Shown: positions 23,563 through 30,414 of the stretch, in pieces
Layout: the number at the start of each line of letters is the position of its first letter
Position numbering within the stretch: position 1 is the first letter of the stretch
NCBI GenBank assembly: GCA_900754075.1
Contig: CAAEBN010000016.1
Location: 1 to 35,869, forward strand
Source of the DNA: an uncultured Collinsella sp.
Lineage (GTDB): Bacteria; Actinomycetota; Coriobacteriia; Coriobacteriales; Coriobacteriaceae
Length of the DNA: 35,869 bases
Direction: 5' to 3'
Made by a program: the position numbers and the translations under genes
The notes under the pieces: generated by a model
Database searches by the model: none
What the model saw: only the letters and a program-made list of their open reading frames with translations
What the model was told of the DNA's origin: nothing

Positions 23563-24183
23563 CTAGCTCAACATCTTGGCGAGCATGCCGATGCCGACGC
23601 CCACCAGTCCGCCGGCGATGGCGCCGATGATGATCTGCACCGCGTTGCGGGTCCCCTTCACCCAAGGGTTCATCTCGCGCTCACGGCGCCCCTCGAGCGT
23701 GTCGCGATCGACCTGCTCGCCGCGGCTAAACGCCAACACCTCGCGGTACGTGACGAGGTCGTGCTGCTTCTTCATGCGTTCCATATACACGAACGCCACG
23801 AGCATCACGACGAGCGCCACGGCGGCAAACGCCGCGGTGGGCGCGATGTGCATGCCCCAGCCCCATTCGAACTGGAACGCCGCCCACGCGCTCAGCACCA
23901 AAAACACGACCGCGCTCACGACCGTGATTGTGGATAGGGCGTTGTACTTCTTGACCGCTTCGTTCATTACCTGTGCCATGGTTTCCACATCTCCTTTGAT
24001 GAGGGAGTCCACGGTCACCCCGAACACGTTGGAAAGCAGCAGCAGGCTCTGGACATCCGGATACGTGCGGCCGCACTCCCAGTTGCTGATGGTCTGGCGC
24101 GACACGTAGATGCGCTCCGCCAGATCGTCTTGGGACAGTCCGAGCTCCGTGCGATGCTCCTTGATGTGCGAGCCCAGCTCCAT
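23563..24183 (-). CDS. HTH (Cro/C1) regulator with membrane domain
   Basis: A 206-residue paralogue of the gene at 22298-22918, of exactly equal length. An Xre-type HTH (HRTELGLSQDDLAERIYVSR, NWECGRTYPDVQSLLLL) is followed by the connector DSLIKGDV, a helix with EAVKKYNALST, two hydrophobic segments (near 86-104 and 112-133), the DLVTYREVLAFSRGE block and a C-terminal Gly-rich helix (IIIGAIAGGLVGVGIGML). The Glu/Cys at the HTH third position (WECGRTY) differs from its sister (WERDKTY), suggesting a different operator. The ATG at 24183 follows AGGGAG. Imperfect direct repeats lie 73 bases upstream. Confidence 0.87.
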   Translation of the reverse strand: MELGSHIKEHRTELGLSQDDLAERIYVSRQTISNWECGRTYPDVQSLLLLSNVFGVTVDSLIKGDVETMAQVMNEAVKKYNALSTITVVSAVVFLVLSAWAAFQFEWGWGMHIAPTAAFAAVALVVMLVAFVYMERMKKQHDLVTYREVLAFSRGEQVDRDTLEGRREREMNPWVKGTRNAVQIIIGAIAGGLVGVGIGMLAKMLS

Positions 24184-24255
24184 GCGTTTGCTCCCTAGAG
24201 GGTCGGGGTGACCCCTGTCGAGAGCCACCATGTCATTGACGCGAGCATCGTACCA

Positions 24256-24320
24256 TCAAAGGTCTTTATATTTGACCCCCACGGGGCAAAATCGAGCTGT
24301 CAAAAGGCTTTATATACGAC
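24256..24320. repeat. Pair of 21-nt imperfect direct repeats upstream of the HTH gene
   Basis: The segments at 24256-24276 and 24300-24320 match at 17 of 21 positions; both contain TCAAA and CTTTATAT and end in GAC. Their 44-base spacing is about four helical turns, which suits a repressor binding one face of the DNA. Confidence 0.6.
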
Positions 24321-24328
24321 ATCTAGCT

Positions 24329-24370
24329 GGGAAAAGAACGGTCCCCAAAGGCGGATGCCTCCGGGGACCG
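24329..24370 (-). terminator. Intrinsic terminator of the SPFH operon
   Basis: CGGTCCCC pairs with GGGGACCG (24339-24370) and on the minus strand is followed by TTCTTTTCCC. It lies about 160 bases past the small RHH-like gene. Confidence 0.7.
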
Positions 24371-24414
24371 GTTGGTGCGTATAGAGGGGGCGAGCTTGCT
24401 TTGGGTTGGTGTTG

Positions 24415-24482
24415 GCCCCGCCGCTCGGCTCGACTTTGGAGCGGCGGGGCTCAGCTCTGCCTCGGCGCTGGCGAGGCAGAGC
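24415..24482. other. Two adjacent strong hairpins, function unknown
   Basis: A 13-bp GC-rich stem (24415-24450, GCCCCGCCGCTC with its complement) is followed after three bases by an 11-bp stem (24454-24482, GCTCTGCCTCG with its complement). With the terminator next door, the 3' region of the SPFH operon could make a three-hairpin RNA. No coding sequence is seen between 24184 and 24529. Confidence 0.5.
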
Positions 24483-24529
24483 GCGGCTTTGCCCCGACGT
24501 CGGCCGCGCCCGAGCCCTGTCTTCCCGGC

Positions 24530-24721
24530 TTAGCCCTCCTCGCCTTTGGGCGTGCCCTTGAACGAGGGCTCTTTCTTTGGCAGCCTTCCCGCGCGTTTGA
24601 GGGCGTCTCGCAAGATCCATTCCACCTGACCGTTGGCGCTGCGCATCTCATCGTCCGCCCAGCGTTGGACGGCCCCCCAGATAGCGGGGTCTATACGGAG
24701 TGGATACTGCTTGCGTGCCAT
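24530..24721 (-). CDS. Small RHH/Arc-like DNA-binding protein
   Basis: A 63-residue protein beginning MARKQYPLRIDPAIWGAVQR. The pattern, a short beta segment (KQYPLRID), a helix with WGAVQRWADDEMRSANGQVE and a second helix WILRDALKRAG, fits the ribbon-helix-helix (Arc/MetJ) fold, with the NGQVEWILRDAL segment typical of such proteins. The C-terminus is a short Lys/Glu-rich tail. It lies 64 bases downstream of the SPFH gene on the same strand and ahead of their shared terminator. I recall similar pairs from other actinobacteria. It may bind DNA and regulate the operon, or act as an adaptor for the SPFH protein. No toxin gene is adjacent. Confidence 0.75.
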   Translation of the reverse strand: MARKQYPLRIDPAIWGAVQRWADDEMRSANGQVEWILRDALKRAGRLPKKEPSFKGTPKGEEG

Positions 24722-24785
24722 GACGTGCCTTCTTGTCGAATGTGCAATTTTGCACCCGTCCCCAAATTACTCATTGGTGTTGGGG

Positions 24786-25805
24786 TTAGTACAGCGAGCC
24801 TGCGTTGAGCACCGGGTGCGCCTCGGATTCACCGCAGAGCACCACCATGAGGTTGCTGGCCATCTGCGCCTTGCGCTCGTCGTCGAGCTCGATGGTGCCG
24901 CCGGCAGCCATCTCCTTCACGGCCATGTCGACCATGGAGACCGCGCCCTCGACGATCTTCTTGCGTGCGGCGATGACGGCCTCCGCCTGCTGGCGGCGCA
25001 GCATCGCCTGGGCGATCTCGGGGGAGTAGGCAAGATGGGTGAGGCGGGCGTCGTCGACCTCCACGCCGGCGGGTGCCAGACGCATCGCGAGCTCGCGGCG
25101 CAGGGCTTCGGAGACCTCTTCCACATTGGCGCGCAGCGTGATGGCGCCGGCGGCATCGGACTCGTCCTCCAGGTGGTCGTAGGCGTACACGCTCGCCACG
25201 TGGCGCAGCGCCGTCTCGGCCTGCATGGCGACATAGCTCTGGTAGTCGTCGACGTCGAAGAGCGCCTTGGCGGTATCGGCGACGTGCCACACCACGACGG
25301 TTGCGATCTCGATGGGGTTGCCCATTTTGTCGTTGACCTTCAGGCGCTCGCCATTCAGGGTGCGCACGCGGGTGGAGATAGTGGTGGGGTTGCCCTTGGC
25401 GGCCTTCTGCGCCGCGGCCTTGGCGGCCTTGGAATCGCTCATCTCGAGCTCGATCATCTCGCCGATCCCGGCCGATCCGCCCATGCTCTTGCTAAAGAAC
25501 GGGTTGGCCCAGAAGAAGCCCTCGTCGCGGACGGTGCCCACGTACTTGCCGAACAGGATGCACACGCGCGCCTGGCCGGGCTGCAGCGAGAAGAATCCGT
25601 TGAGTGGGATGAACCACAGGCAAAACGCGAGGATGCTGAGGCCGAGCCCCCATCCGTAGACTGCGGGCGCGTCGACGCCGTCGGGCGTGCTCGCGAGCCC
25701 GATGGTGCTCCAGATAAAGAGGCCGATGATGACGATGAGCGCCACCGCCACGGCGACGAGCATGCCGTAGCCCGACTTGGCCTTGAGTTGCTTTTCCACG
25801 CTCAT
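24786..25805 (-). CDS. SPFH/Band 7 domain membrane protein
   Basis: A 339-residue protein. Two transmembrane helices (about 14-36 and 50-68) lead into an SPFH (stomatin/prohibitin/flotillin) domain, about 72-290: LQPGQARVCILFGKYVGTVRDEG opens it, and IATVVVWHVADTAKALF and the coiled-coil helix around LRRQQAEAVIAARKKIVEGA follow. An insert rich in Ala/Lys (DSKAAKAAAQKAAKGN) lies near 125. Such proteins form ring-like scaffolds in membrane microdomains. The ATG follows GAAAGGAAC. It heads a two-gene unit with the small RHH-like protein; no NfeD-type partner is present. Confidence 0.9.
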   Translation of the reverse strand: MSVEKQLKAKSGYGMLVAVAVALIVIIGLFIWSTIGLASTPDGVDAPAVYGWGLGLSILAFCLWFIPLNGFFSLQPGQARVCILFGKYVGTVRDEGFFWANPFFSKSMGGSAGIGEMIELEMSDSKAAKAAAQKAAKGNPTTISTRVRTLNGERLKVNDKMGNPIEIATVVVWHVADTAKALFDVDDYQSYVAMQAETALRHVASVYAYDHLEDESDAAGAITLRANVEEVSEALRRELAMRLAPAGVEVDDARLTHLAYSPEIAQAMLRRQQAEAVIAARKKIVEGAVSMVDMAVKEMAAGGTIELDDERKAQMASNLMVVLCGESEAHPVLNAGSLY

Positions 25806-25918
25806 TGTGAGTTCCTTTCATGACTGCGCCGGCGTTTGCGTGACGTCCCCGGCGCCGCGCTCCAGATTGCGATGGGGAGGAGGCGAGTCCCCGAGCAGTC
25901 CGTGCGACTGCTGATTGC

Positions 25919-25947
25919 ATTGTGATATCACATTGAGACCAAGTCAA
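25919..25947 (-). promoter_or_regulatory. SPFH operon promoter with palindromic operator
   Basis: On the minus strand TTGACT (25947-25942) and CACAAT (25924-25919) are 17 bases apart. The perfect palindrome TGTGATATCACA (25921-25932) overlaps the -10, so a repressor there would block transcription. The downstream untranslated region has a hairpin AGCAGTC/GACTGCT (25912-25894). The regulator is unknown. Confidence 0.6.
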
Positions 25948-26023
25948 GGAGAATCGGATGCCGTCTCTCATGGCATAAGTGGTTCGGGGCGCCCGGCATC
26001 TACGCTCCGTAGAGGTCTTCCTG

Positions 26024-26052
26024 TTGCATCTTGGCTCGCAAGTCCCTATAAT
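26024..26052 (+). promoter_or_regulatory. Strong promoter of the exporter leader
   Basis: TTGCAT (26024-26029) and a perfect TATAAT (26047-26052) are 17 bases apart. Transcription should begin near 26059, 48 bases before the leader ORF. Confidence 0.8.
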
Positions 26053-26106
26053 AGCTCCACTCACGGCTGAAGGTTTACCTCTAGATTTGGAAAGGGGAGC
26101 TGCACC

Positions 26107-26136
26107 ATGCTTGCTTCCATGAGGATTTGGCTCTAG
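26107..26136 (+). CDS. Nine-codon leader peptide MLASMRIWL (macrolide-leader-like)
   Basis: The ORF starts seven bases after an excellent AAAGGGGAG site and reads MLASMRIWL, then TAG. It lies 63 bases upstream of a Mef-like exporter gene. Known macrolide-sensing leaders include MTASMRLR of mef and the ErmD/ErmK leaders starting MTHSMRL; the shared A/H-SMR core is striking. In those leaders a drug-bound ribosome stalls around this core and opens downstream transcription or translation. Identity of the inducer is inferred. Confidence 0.7.
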   Translation: MLASMRIWL

Positions 26137-26138
26137 CC

Positions 26139-26167
26139 ACGGTCGCGTGAGCGACCGGTACTTCGCT
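26139..26167 (+). promoter_or_regulatory. Mutually exclusive hairpins behind the exporter leader
   Basis: CGGTCGC-GTGA-GCGACCG (26140-26157) begins three bases after the leader stop. AGCGA/TCGCT (26150-26167) uses the same right arm. Only one can form at a time, as in an attenuator. Neither has a T-run, so control might be at translation or through another structure. Confidence 0.5.
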
Positions 26168-26199
26168 GCATACCACCGATCGCATCAAAGGATTATTCC

Positions 26200-27450
26200 A
26201 TGACACAACCGAATCCCTGCGCTTCTTGGAAGCGCTCGCTCGCCATCGTCTGGATCGGCGAGTTCTTCTCCGTGCTCACGAGCTCCATTCTGCAGATGGG
26301 TCTCATCTGGCACGTCACCCTCACCACCGGCTCCGCGAGCGCCCTGTCGTTCGTGAGCCTGGCGGCCTTCTTGCCCATGGCGCTCCTCGGCGCCTTCGCG
26401 GGCACCATCGTGGACCGCACGTCCATCAAGCGTCTCATGATCGGCGCCGATCTCTTCATCGCGGCCGTGAGCCTCACGCTTGTCTTCGGCTCGCTTCGGG
26501 GCGACCTTTCTGTCGCCGTTGTGGCGGCGGTGCTGTTCGTCCGTGCGCTGGGCAGCACGCTCCATACGCCCGCCTTCAACGCGCTCACACCGCTCATCGC
26601 CCCGCCCGAGGTGCTCGGCAAGCTGGCGGGCATGCTGCAGTTCATGCAGTCGGGTAGCTATATCATCGGCAACGCCATCGCCGCGGCGGTCTACCCGGCG
26701 TTTGGTCTGACTTTCATGATCGCGCTCGATGTCGCCGGGGCGGTGCTCGCGAGCATCGCGGTGGCGACCTCCGGCATCAAGACGCCGGCGCCCGAGCGCC
26801 ATACGCCCGAGGAGAACGCCGAGGCGTCGCACCGCGCGGTGCGGGCCTTCCTATTGGAGACGGCCAACGGGTACCGCGAGCTCAAACGCCATCACGGTCT
26901 GTTCGCCATGCTCTGGATCGGCTTCGCCTTCTCGGTCCTGTTCTCGCCCATATCCGCGCTGTTCCCGCTCATGGTGTTCGACCATTTTGGGGGCACCACT
27001 ACGCAGTCGGCTATCGCGGAGATCGCGTTCTCGGTCGGCATGATCGCGGCGAGCGGCTGGATCGGGGCGACGGGTGGCCTTAAGAACCGCGCTCTTTCGT
27101 GCACGCTGGCCATCGGCCTCTTCGGAGCGGGCACGCTCGCGGGCGGCCTCGTGCCCCCTTCCGCGCTCGTTGTGTTTCTGGGGCTTACGTTCGCGATGGG
27201 GGTCTCGAGTCCGCTGTACAGCGCGCCGCAGATGGCGCTCATGCAGGAGCGCGTCGATCCCGAGTGCATGGGCCGCGTCTTCGGTCTGTACGGAGCGGTC
27301 TGCAGCTGGGCTATGCCCGTGGGGCTCGTCGCATCGACCTTGTTCGCGGACGCCATCGGCGTAAGCGCGTGCTTCGTGCTCATCGGTGCTGCAATGGTGA
27401 TCCTAGCAGGCATCACCTGGGCGATCCCGAGCATCCGCAAGATTGGGTAG
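26200..27450 (+). CDS. Mef-like MFS efflux transporter
   Basis: A 416-residue major facilitator with 12 predicted helices, DHA3 type. Several segments follow Mef(A) closely as I remember it: the opening WIGEFFSVLTSSILQMGLIW, the motif A-type loop DRTSIKRLMIGADL, HTPAFNALTPLIAP near 125, FAMGVSSPLYSAPQMALMQE near 330, and GRVFGLYGAVCSWAMPVGL near 355. Mef proteins export macrolides with proton antiport; this one's substrate is inferred only from family and leader. The ATG follows AAAGGA at seven bases. It is a single-gene unit with its own promoter, leader and strong terminator. Confidence 0.9.
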   Translation: MTQPNPCASWKRSLAIVWIGEFFSVLTSSILQMGLIWHVTLTTGSASALSFVSLAAFLPMALLGAFAGTIVDRTSIKRLMIGADLFIAAVSLTLVFGSLRGDLSVAVVAAVLFVRALGSTLHTPAFNALTPLIAPPEVLGKLAGMLQFMQSGSYIIGNAIAAAVYPAFGLTFMIALDVAGAVLASIAVATSGIKTPAPERHTPEENAEASHRAVRAFLLETANGYRELKRHHGLFAMLWIGFAFSVLFSPISALFPLMVFDHFGGTTTQSAIAEIAFSVGMIAASGWIGATGGLKNRALSCTLAIGLFGAGTLAGGLVPPSALVVFLGLTFAMGVSSPLYSAPQMALMQERVDPECMGRVFGLYGAVCSWAMPVGLVASTLFADAIGVSACFVLIGAAMVILAGITWAIPSIRKIG

Positions 27451-27504
27451 CGCTCTGGCGGAGTGCGTTTCGTTTCGGACGGCTCGTAGGGTCGCTGCGA
27501 CGTG

Positions 27505-27556
27505 AAGGGTGGTCGACGGTGCGCCTGCGAGGGCGCCGTCGACCACCCTTTTGTTT
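27505..27556 (+). terminator. Strong intrinsic terminator after the exporter
   Basis: A perfect 15-bp stem AAGGGTGGTCGACGG with its complement, extended by an inner GCGCC/GGCGC helix, is followed by TTTGTTTAATT. Confidence 0.9.
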
Positions 27557-27707
27557 AATTCGTCTGGCCCGGCGACGATCATCATCTGTTCGCCGGGCAA
27601 TTGCGATGCCGCCGCTTGCCGATACGCGGCTCCTTACGTTGTGCGCATCCCATCGTTCTGGCAGCGTTTCCTGCAGTTAATCTCCAGAGCTCGAGGCGGT
27701 GGCCCCT

Positions 27708-28898
27708 ATGAGTAATCTGCTCGAATCCATTCTGCGCGTCGGTATGACCGTGTTCATCGTCGGCCCGCTCACTGCATGGGTCGCCCGCCGCGGCGCGCGC
27801 GAGCGCAGCGAGGCAACGGACAGCCTCGATTGCTTCACGGTGCGCATGCCCGCAGCCATCCGCACGATCATCGCCTGCTGCGCCGTCGCGTTCGAACTGC
27901 TCATGCTGGGTGTCTACGTCTGGCAGGGCGTCTCGCTGGGCGAGTGGGACCACGAACTTGTGTGGTTCGGTCATGCCATGGCGCTCGCGGGTATGGCTAT
28001 CTGGGCCTTGCTGAGCATCCCGCGTATCGACGTGGACGGTGGGCGCATTCTCTCGCGTAACGCCTTCGGCATCCGCAAGGAGACGACGTTTGGCAACATC
28101 ACCCGTGCAACGCTTCACGCGCAGATGATGAGGATCGACCTGTTCGAGGGCGACCGGAAGTTCTGCTCGATAAGCCTCGAGGGGGTGTGCTCGCTCAACC
28201 TCCTCGCCCGTCTGGAGGAAGAGGGCATCGAAGTCTCGGACGCCGTCGACGGTCCCATGACCAAGGCGGGCCTGTGTTGGTCTGCCATCAAGCCGTTGAC
28301 GATTGTTTTCAACGGCATGGCCCTCGTCTTCTCGCTCGTCCTCGCCTTCATGGCGGTCTTCACCGACGAGGGTGCGCGCCTGCTCGTGCTCATCCCGTTC
28401 CTGTTCCTGTTCATAGGGGGGTTCCTGCCCCTGCTCATGCTCGGCATGCCGGCCCGCGGCATCCTCGAGATCGGCAGGCAGGAGCGCGCGCTCGGTTTCT
28501 CCTTCTCCGAGGAGATGGCAAGCCGAGGTGCCACGGGTGCTTCGCTTGTCGATGACGATTGGTTCATCGAGATCAGCAACGCCCGCGTCGTGGCGTTTCG
28601 CCGCGATTACCTCAAGAAGATCACGGCGCACGAGAACAGCGAGAGCGGCGACCGCTGCACGGTGACCACGAGGGGTGGTCGCAAAATCAAGGTGTATGCA
28701 AGCGGGCAGCACGCTCGAGGACCTGCGCACGTGGTTCAAACAGGGTGCCAAGGTCAGAAGCACACTCGACCGCGCGGGGGACGCACTCGAGGCGACCGTT
28801 TGATTGGGTTGCCTGCCAAGGATCCAAAACGGGAAGGGGCGCTGTCGGCGCCCCTTGTCATACCAGGCCCGCTGGCCAGCGAGAGGCCTGCAGGTTGA
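27708..28898 (+). CDS. Multi-pass membrane protein of unknown family, frameshifted near its 3' end
   Basis: The frame encodes about 396 residues with hydrophobic segments near 8-25, 52-75, 84-102, 199-220 and 228-250 and soluble stretches between them. After KVYAS near 331 the tail becomes Gly/Arg-rich and overlaps a terminator and the antisense MGMT-like gene. Removing one G from GGG at 28704-28706 restores SGSTLEDLRTWFKQGAKVRS and a stop at 28801-28803, the probable original end. I report the frame as it stands. The start is uncertain: ATG 27708 and GTG 27699 are both weakly placed behind GAGG. The family is not recognised. Confidence 0.65.
   Translation: MSNLLESILRVGMTVFIVGPLTAWVARRGARERSEATDSLDCFTVRMPAAIRTIIACCAVAFELLMLGVYVWQGVSLGEWDHELVWFGHAMALAGMAIWALLSIPRIDVDGGRILSRNAFGIRKETTFGNITRATLHAQMMRIDLFEGDRKFCSISLEGVCSLNLLARLEEEGIEVSDAVDGPMTKAGLCWSAIKPLTIVFNGMALVFSLVLAFMAVFTDEGARLLVLIPFLFLFIGGFLPLLMLGMPARGILEIGRQERALGFSFSEEMASRGATGASLVDDDWFIEISNARVVAFRRDYLKKITAHENSESGDRCTVTTRGGRKIKVYASGQHARGPAHVVQTGCQGQKHTRPRGGRTRGDRLIGLPAKDPKREGALSAPLVIPGPLASERPAG
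28834..28858. terminator. Bidirectional terminator between membrane protein and MGMT-like genes
   Basis: AAGGGGCGC and GCGCCCCTT form a perfect stem with a short loop. TTGT follows on plus; CCCGTTTTGG follows on minus, directly past the MGMT-like stop. Confidence 0.7.
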
Positions 28899-29190
28899 CA
28901 TGTCCGTTGGCGAGGAAGGCAACGCCTTCGTCCTCGAGCAGTGTGCGCTGCGCCTCGGGCCCACCGAAGGCGAACCCCTCCGCGAGGCGTCCGTCGGCGA
29001 ATACGATGCGATGACAGGGGATGGTGCCGGGTTCCGGATTGACGTGCAGGGCGTATCCCACGTATCGGGCTCGACGGGGCTCACCAACGAGCTTGGCGAT
29101 CTGACCATATGTGGCAACCATGCCGCAGGGCACCTGGCGTACCATGTCGTATACGCGGTTGAAGAATCCGTCGGTGTCCCGGTCTGCCAT
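28858..29190 (-). CDS. MGMT-family (alkyltransferase-like) protein
   Basis: A 110-residue protein equal to the DNA-binding half of O6-methylguanine methyltransferases. It has the helix-turn-helix block VATYGQIAKLVGEPRRARYV (25-44) with its arginine finger and the acceptor motif IPCHRIV with Cys59. Alkyltransferase-like proteins of similar size usually carry Trp in place of this Cys, so this one may keep methyl-acceptor activity, though it lacks the N-terminal domain. The ATG at 29190 follows GAGGG; an in-frame start 13 codons earlier is less well placed. It stands alone between terminators. Confidence 0.88.
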   Translation of the reverse strand: MADRDTDGFFNRVYDMVRQVPCGMVATYGQIAKLVGEPRRARYVGYALHVNPEPGTIPCHRIVFADGRLAEGFAFGGPEAQRTLLEDEGVAFLANGHVNLQASRWPAGLV

Positions 29191-29229
29191 GCCGCCCTCA
29201 CTTTCAATCGATATCGCCATTGTAGTCAA

Positions 29230-29262
29230 GAAAGGCGCCCCACATGCGCGGGGCGCCTTTCC
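29230..29262 (-). terminator. Intrinsic terminator downstream of the HAD gene at 29.4-30.3 kb
   Basis: AAAGGCGCCCC pairs with GGGGCGCCTTT around an eight-base loop. On the minus strand it ends in CCTTTCTTG. The gap 29263-29414 before it holds no gene. Confidence 0.7.
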
Positions 29263-29414
29263 AAAGAGGAGTTGCGCGAGGGGAGGGAAGGCGCAACGTT
29301 CGTGTCGAAGGTCTTTAATTCGCCTGTGCCTTCATTAAGTTAACTATAGCTAATTCTCTGAGACCCAAGTCGTAGACCGACGAGCACACAGCCTCTCCAT
29401 AAGTTAATCAAGGG

Positions 29415-30278
29415 TTACAAATAGAAAGACACAGTGACATGTGGTCGTTGGGGTTCAAGGAATCGCTCGATGAGTTCGGAGAACGCACCCTCAGCCCCAG
29501 CCGTTTCAAGGACGACATCGCAATACGGCCGCACGTCGTCGGTGACATTCGCCACGCCGACGCCCAGTCCCGCCGCCTTGATCATGGAGAGGTCGTTTGC
29601 GGAATCACCAACGGCGATGACCTCGGACATCGGAATTCCCAGCATATCGGCAAGGCGCGTGAGCCCCGTCCCTTTGTCAACGCCTGCGGGCATGAGTTCG
29701 AGGTAGCGCTTGGAGGAGAAGGTGATGTCAACGCCGAGTCGCTCGGCCATCGGCGCGAGCTTGCGGCCCAATTCCTGCAGCTCATCGAAGTCCCAGTCGA
29801 CGTACAGGATCTTCACGATGCCACGGCCTTCAAGGAATGAGAGGTCGGGATGGTCAGATCCGCGAAAATGAGTGACCCCGGTGATCGATTCCAGATAGTC
29901 GCGCTCCCGTGTGGGTGCGTCATTCACGAACACGTGGCCGTCGGCGACGTTGACGTGCATGCAGAGTCCGAGTTCGAGCCCCTTTGCATAGATCGCGTTT
30001 GCGCATTCGTTGGAAAGGCCGCAGGTGGTGAGCGGGGTGGGGTCTCCCACGCGGTTGATGAAGCCGCCGTTATAGGAGAGCACATAGCCGTCTTCGATCA
30101 GCTCGCGGGCCTCCCCCGAGAAGTTGTCCATGATAGAGGAATACCATCGCCCGCTCGAAGGGACGAACAGCACACCGAGCTCCCTCATGCGTTTGAGTGC
30201 TCGGAGATTGGACGCCGGGATGGCGTGGTCGGCATCGAGAAACGTCTCATCCATATCGCTGGCAACAAGTCGGTACAT
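29415..30278 (-). CDS. HAD-superfamily phosphatase, Cof type
   Basis: A 287-residue Cof-type HAD hydrolase. Motif I is ASDMDETFLD with Asp8 and Asp10, motif II PSSGR near 43, motif III Lys in GVDKGTG near 208, and motif IV GDSANDLSM near 231, so it should be an active Mg-dependent phosphatase of sugar phosphates or related metabolites. I chose the ATG at 30278, five bases after GGGGGA; an ATG four codons earlier overlaps that site. Only about 18 bases separate its start from the trpS terminator U-tract, so its own promoter is not obvious. It is a distant paralogue of the HAD gene at 12.3 kb. Confidence 0.9.
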   Translation of the reverse strand: MYRLVASDMDETFLDADHAIPASNLRALKRMRELGVLFVPSSGRWYSSIMDNFSGEARELIEDGYVLSYNGGFINRVGDPTPLTTCGLSNECANAIYAKGLELGLCMHVNVADGHVFVNDAPTRERDYLESITGVTHFRGSDHPDLSFLEGRGIVKILYVDWDFDELQELGRKLAPMAERLGVDITFSSKRYLELMPAGVDKGTGLTRLADMLGIPMSEVIAVGDSANDLSMIKAAGLGVGVANVTDDVRPYCDVVLETAGAEGAFSELIERFLEPQRPHVTVSFYL

Positions 30279-30296
30279 GCAATCCCCCATACAACG

Positions 30297-30332
30297 TAAA
30301 AAACGAGGCGGGCTTATTATCGCCCACCTCGT
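30297..30332 (-). terminator. Intrinsic terminator after trpS
   Basis: On minus, ACGAGGTGGGC pairs with GCCCGCCTCGT around an eight-base loop, followed by TTTTTTAC. Confidence 0.9.
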
Positions 30333-30414
30333 AAGACCTTGGCTATGTCGAAGGCGTGGACACGTGAAGATGGCCCATTCGCGTGTCGCGGCGCGTTTCC
30401 GCGAGCCGGATGGC

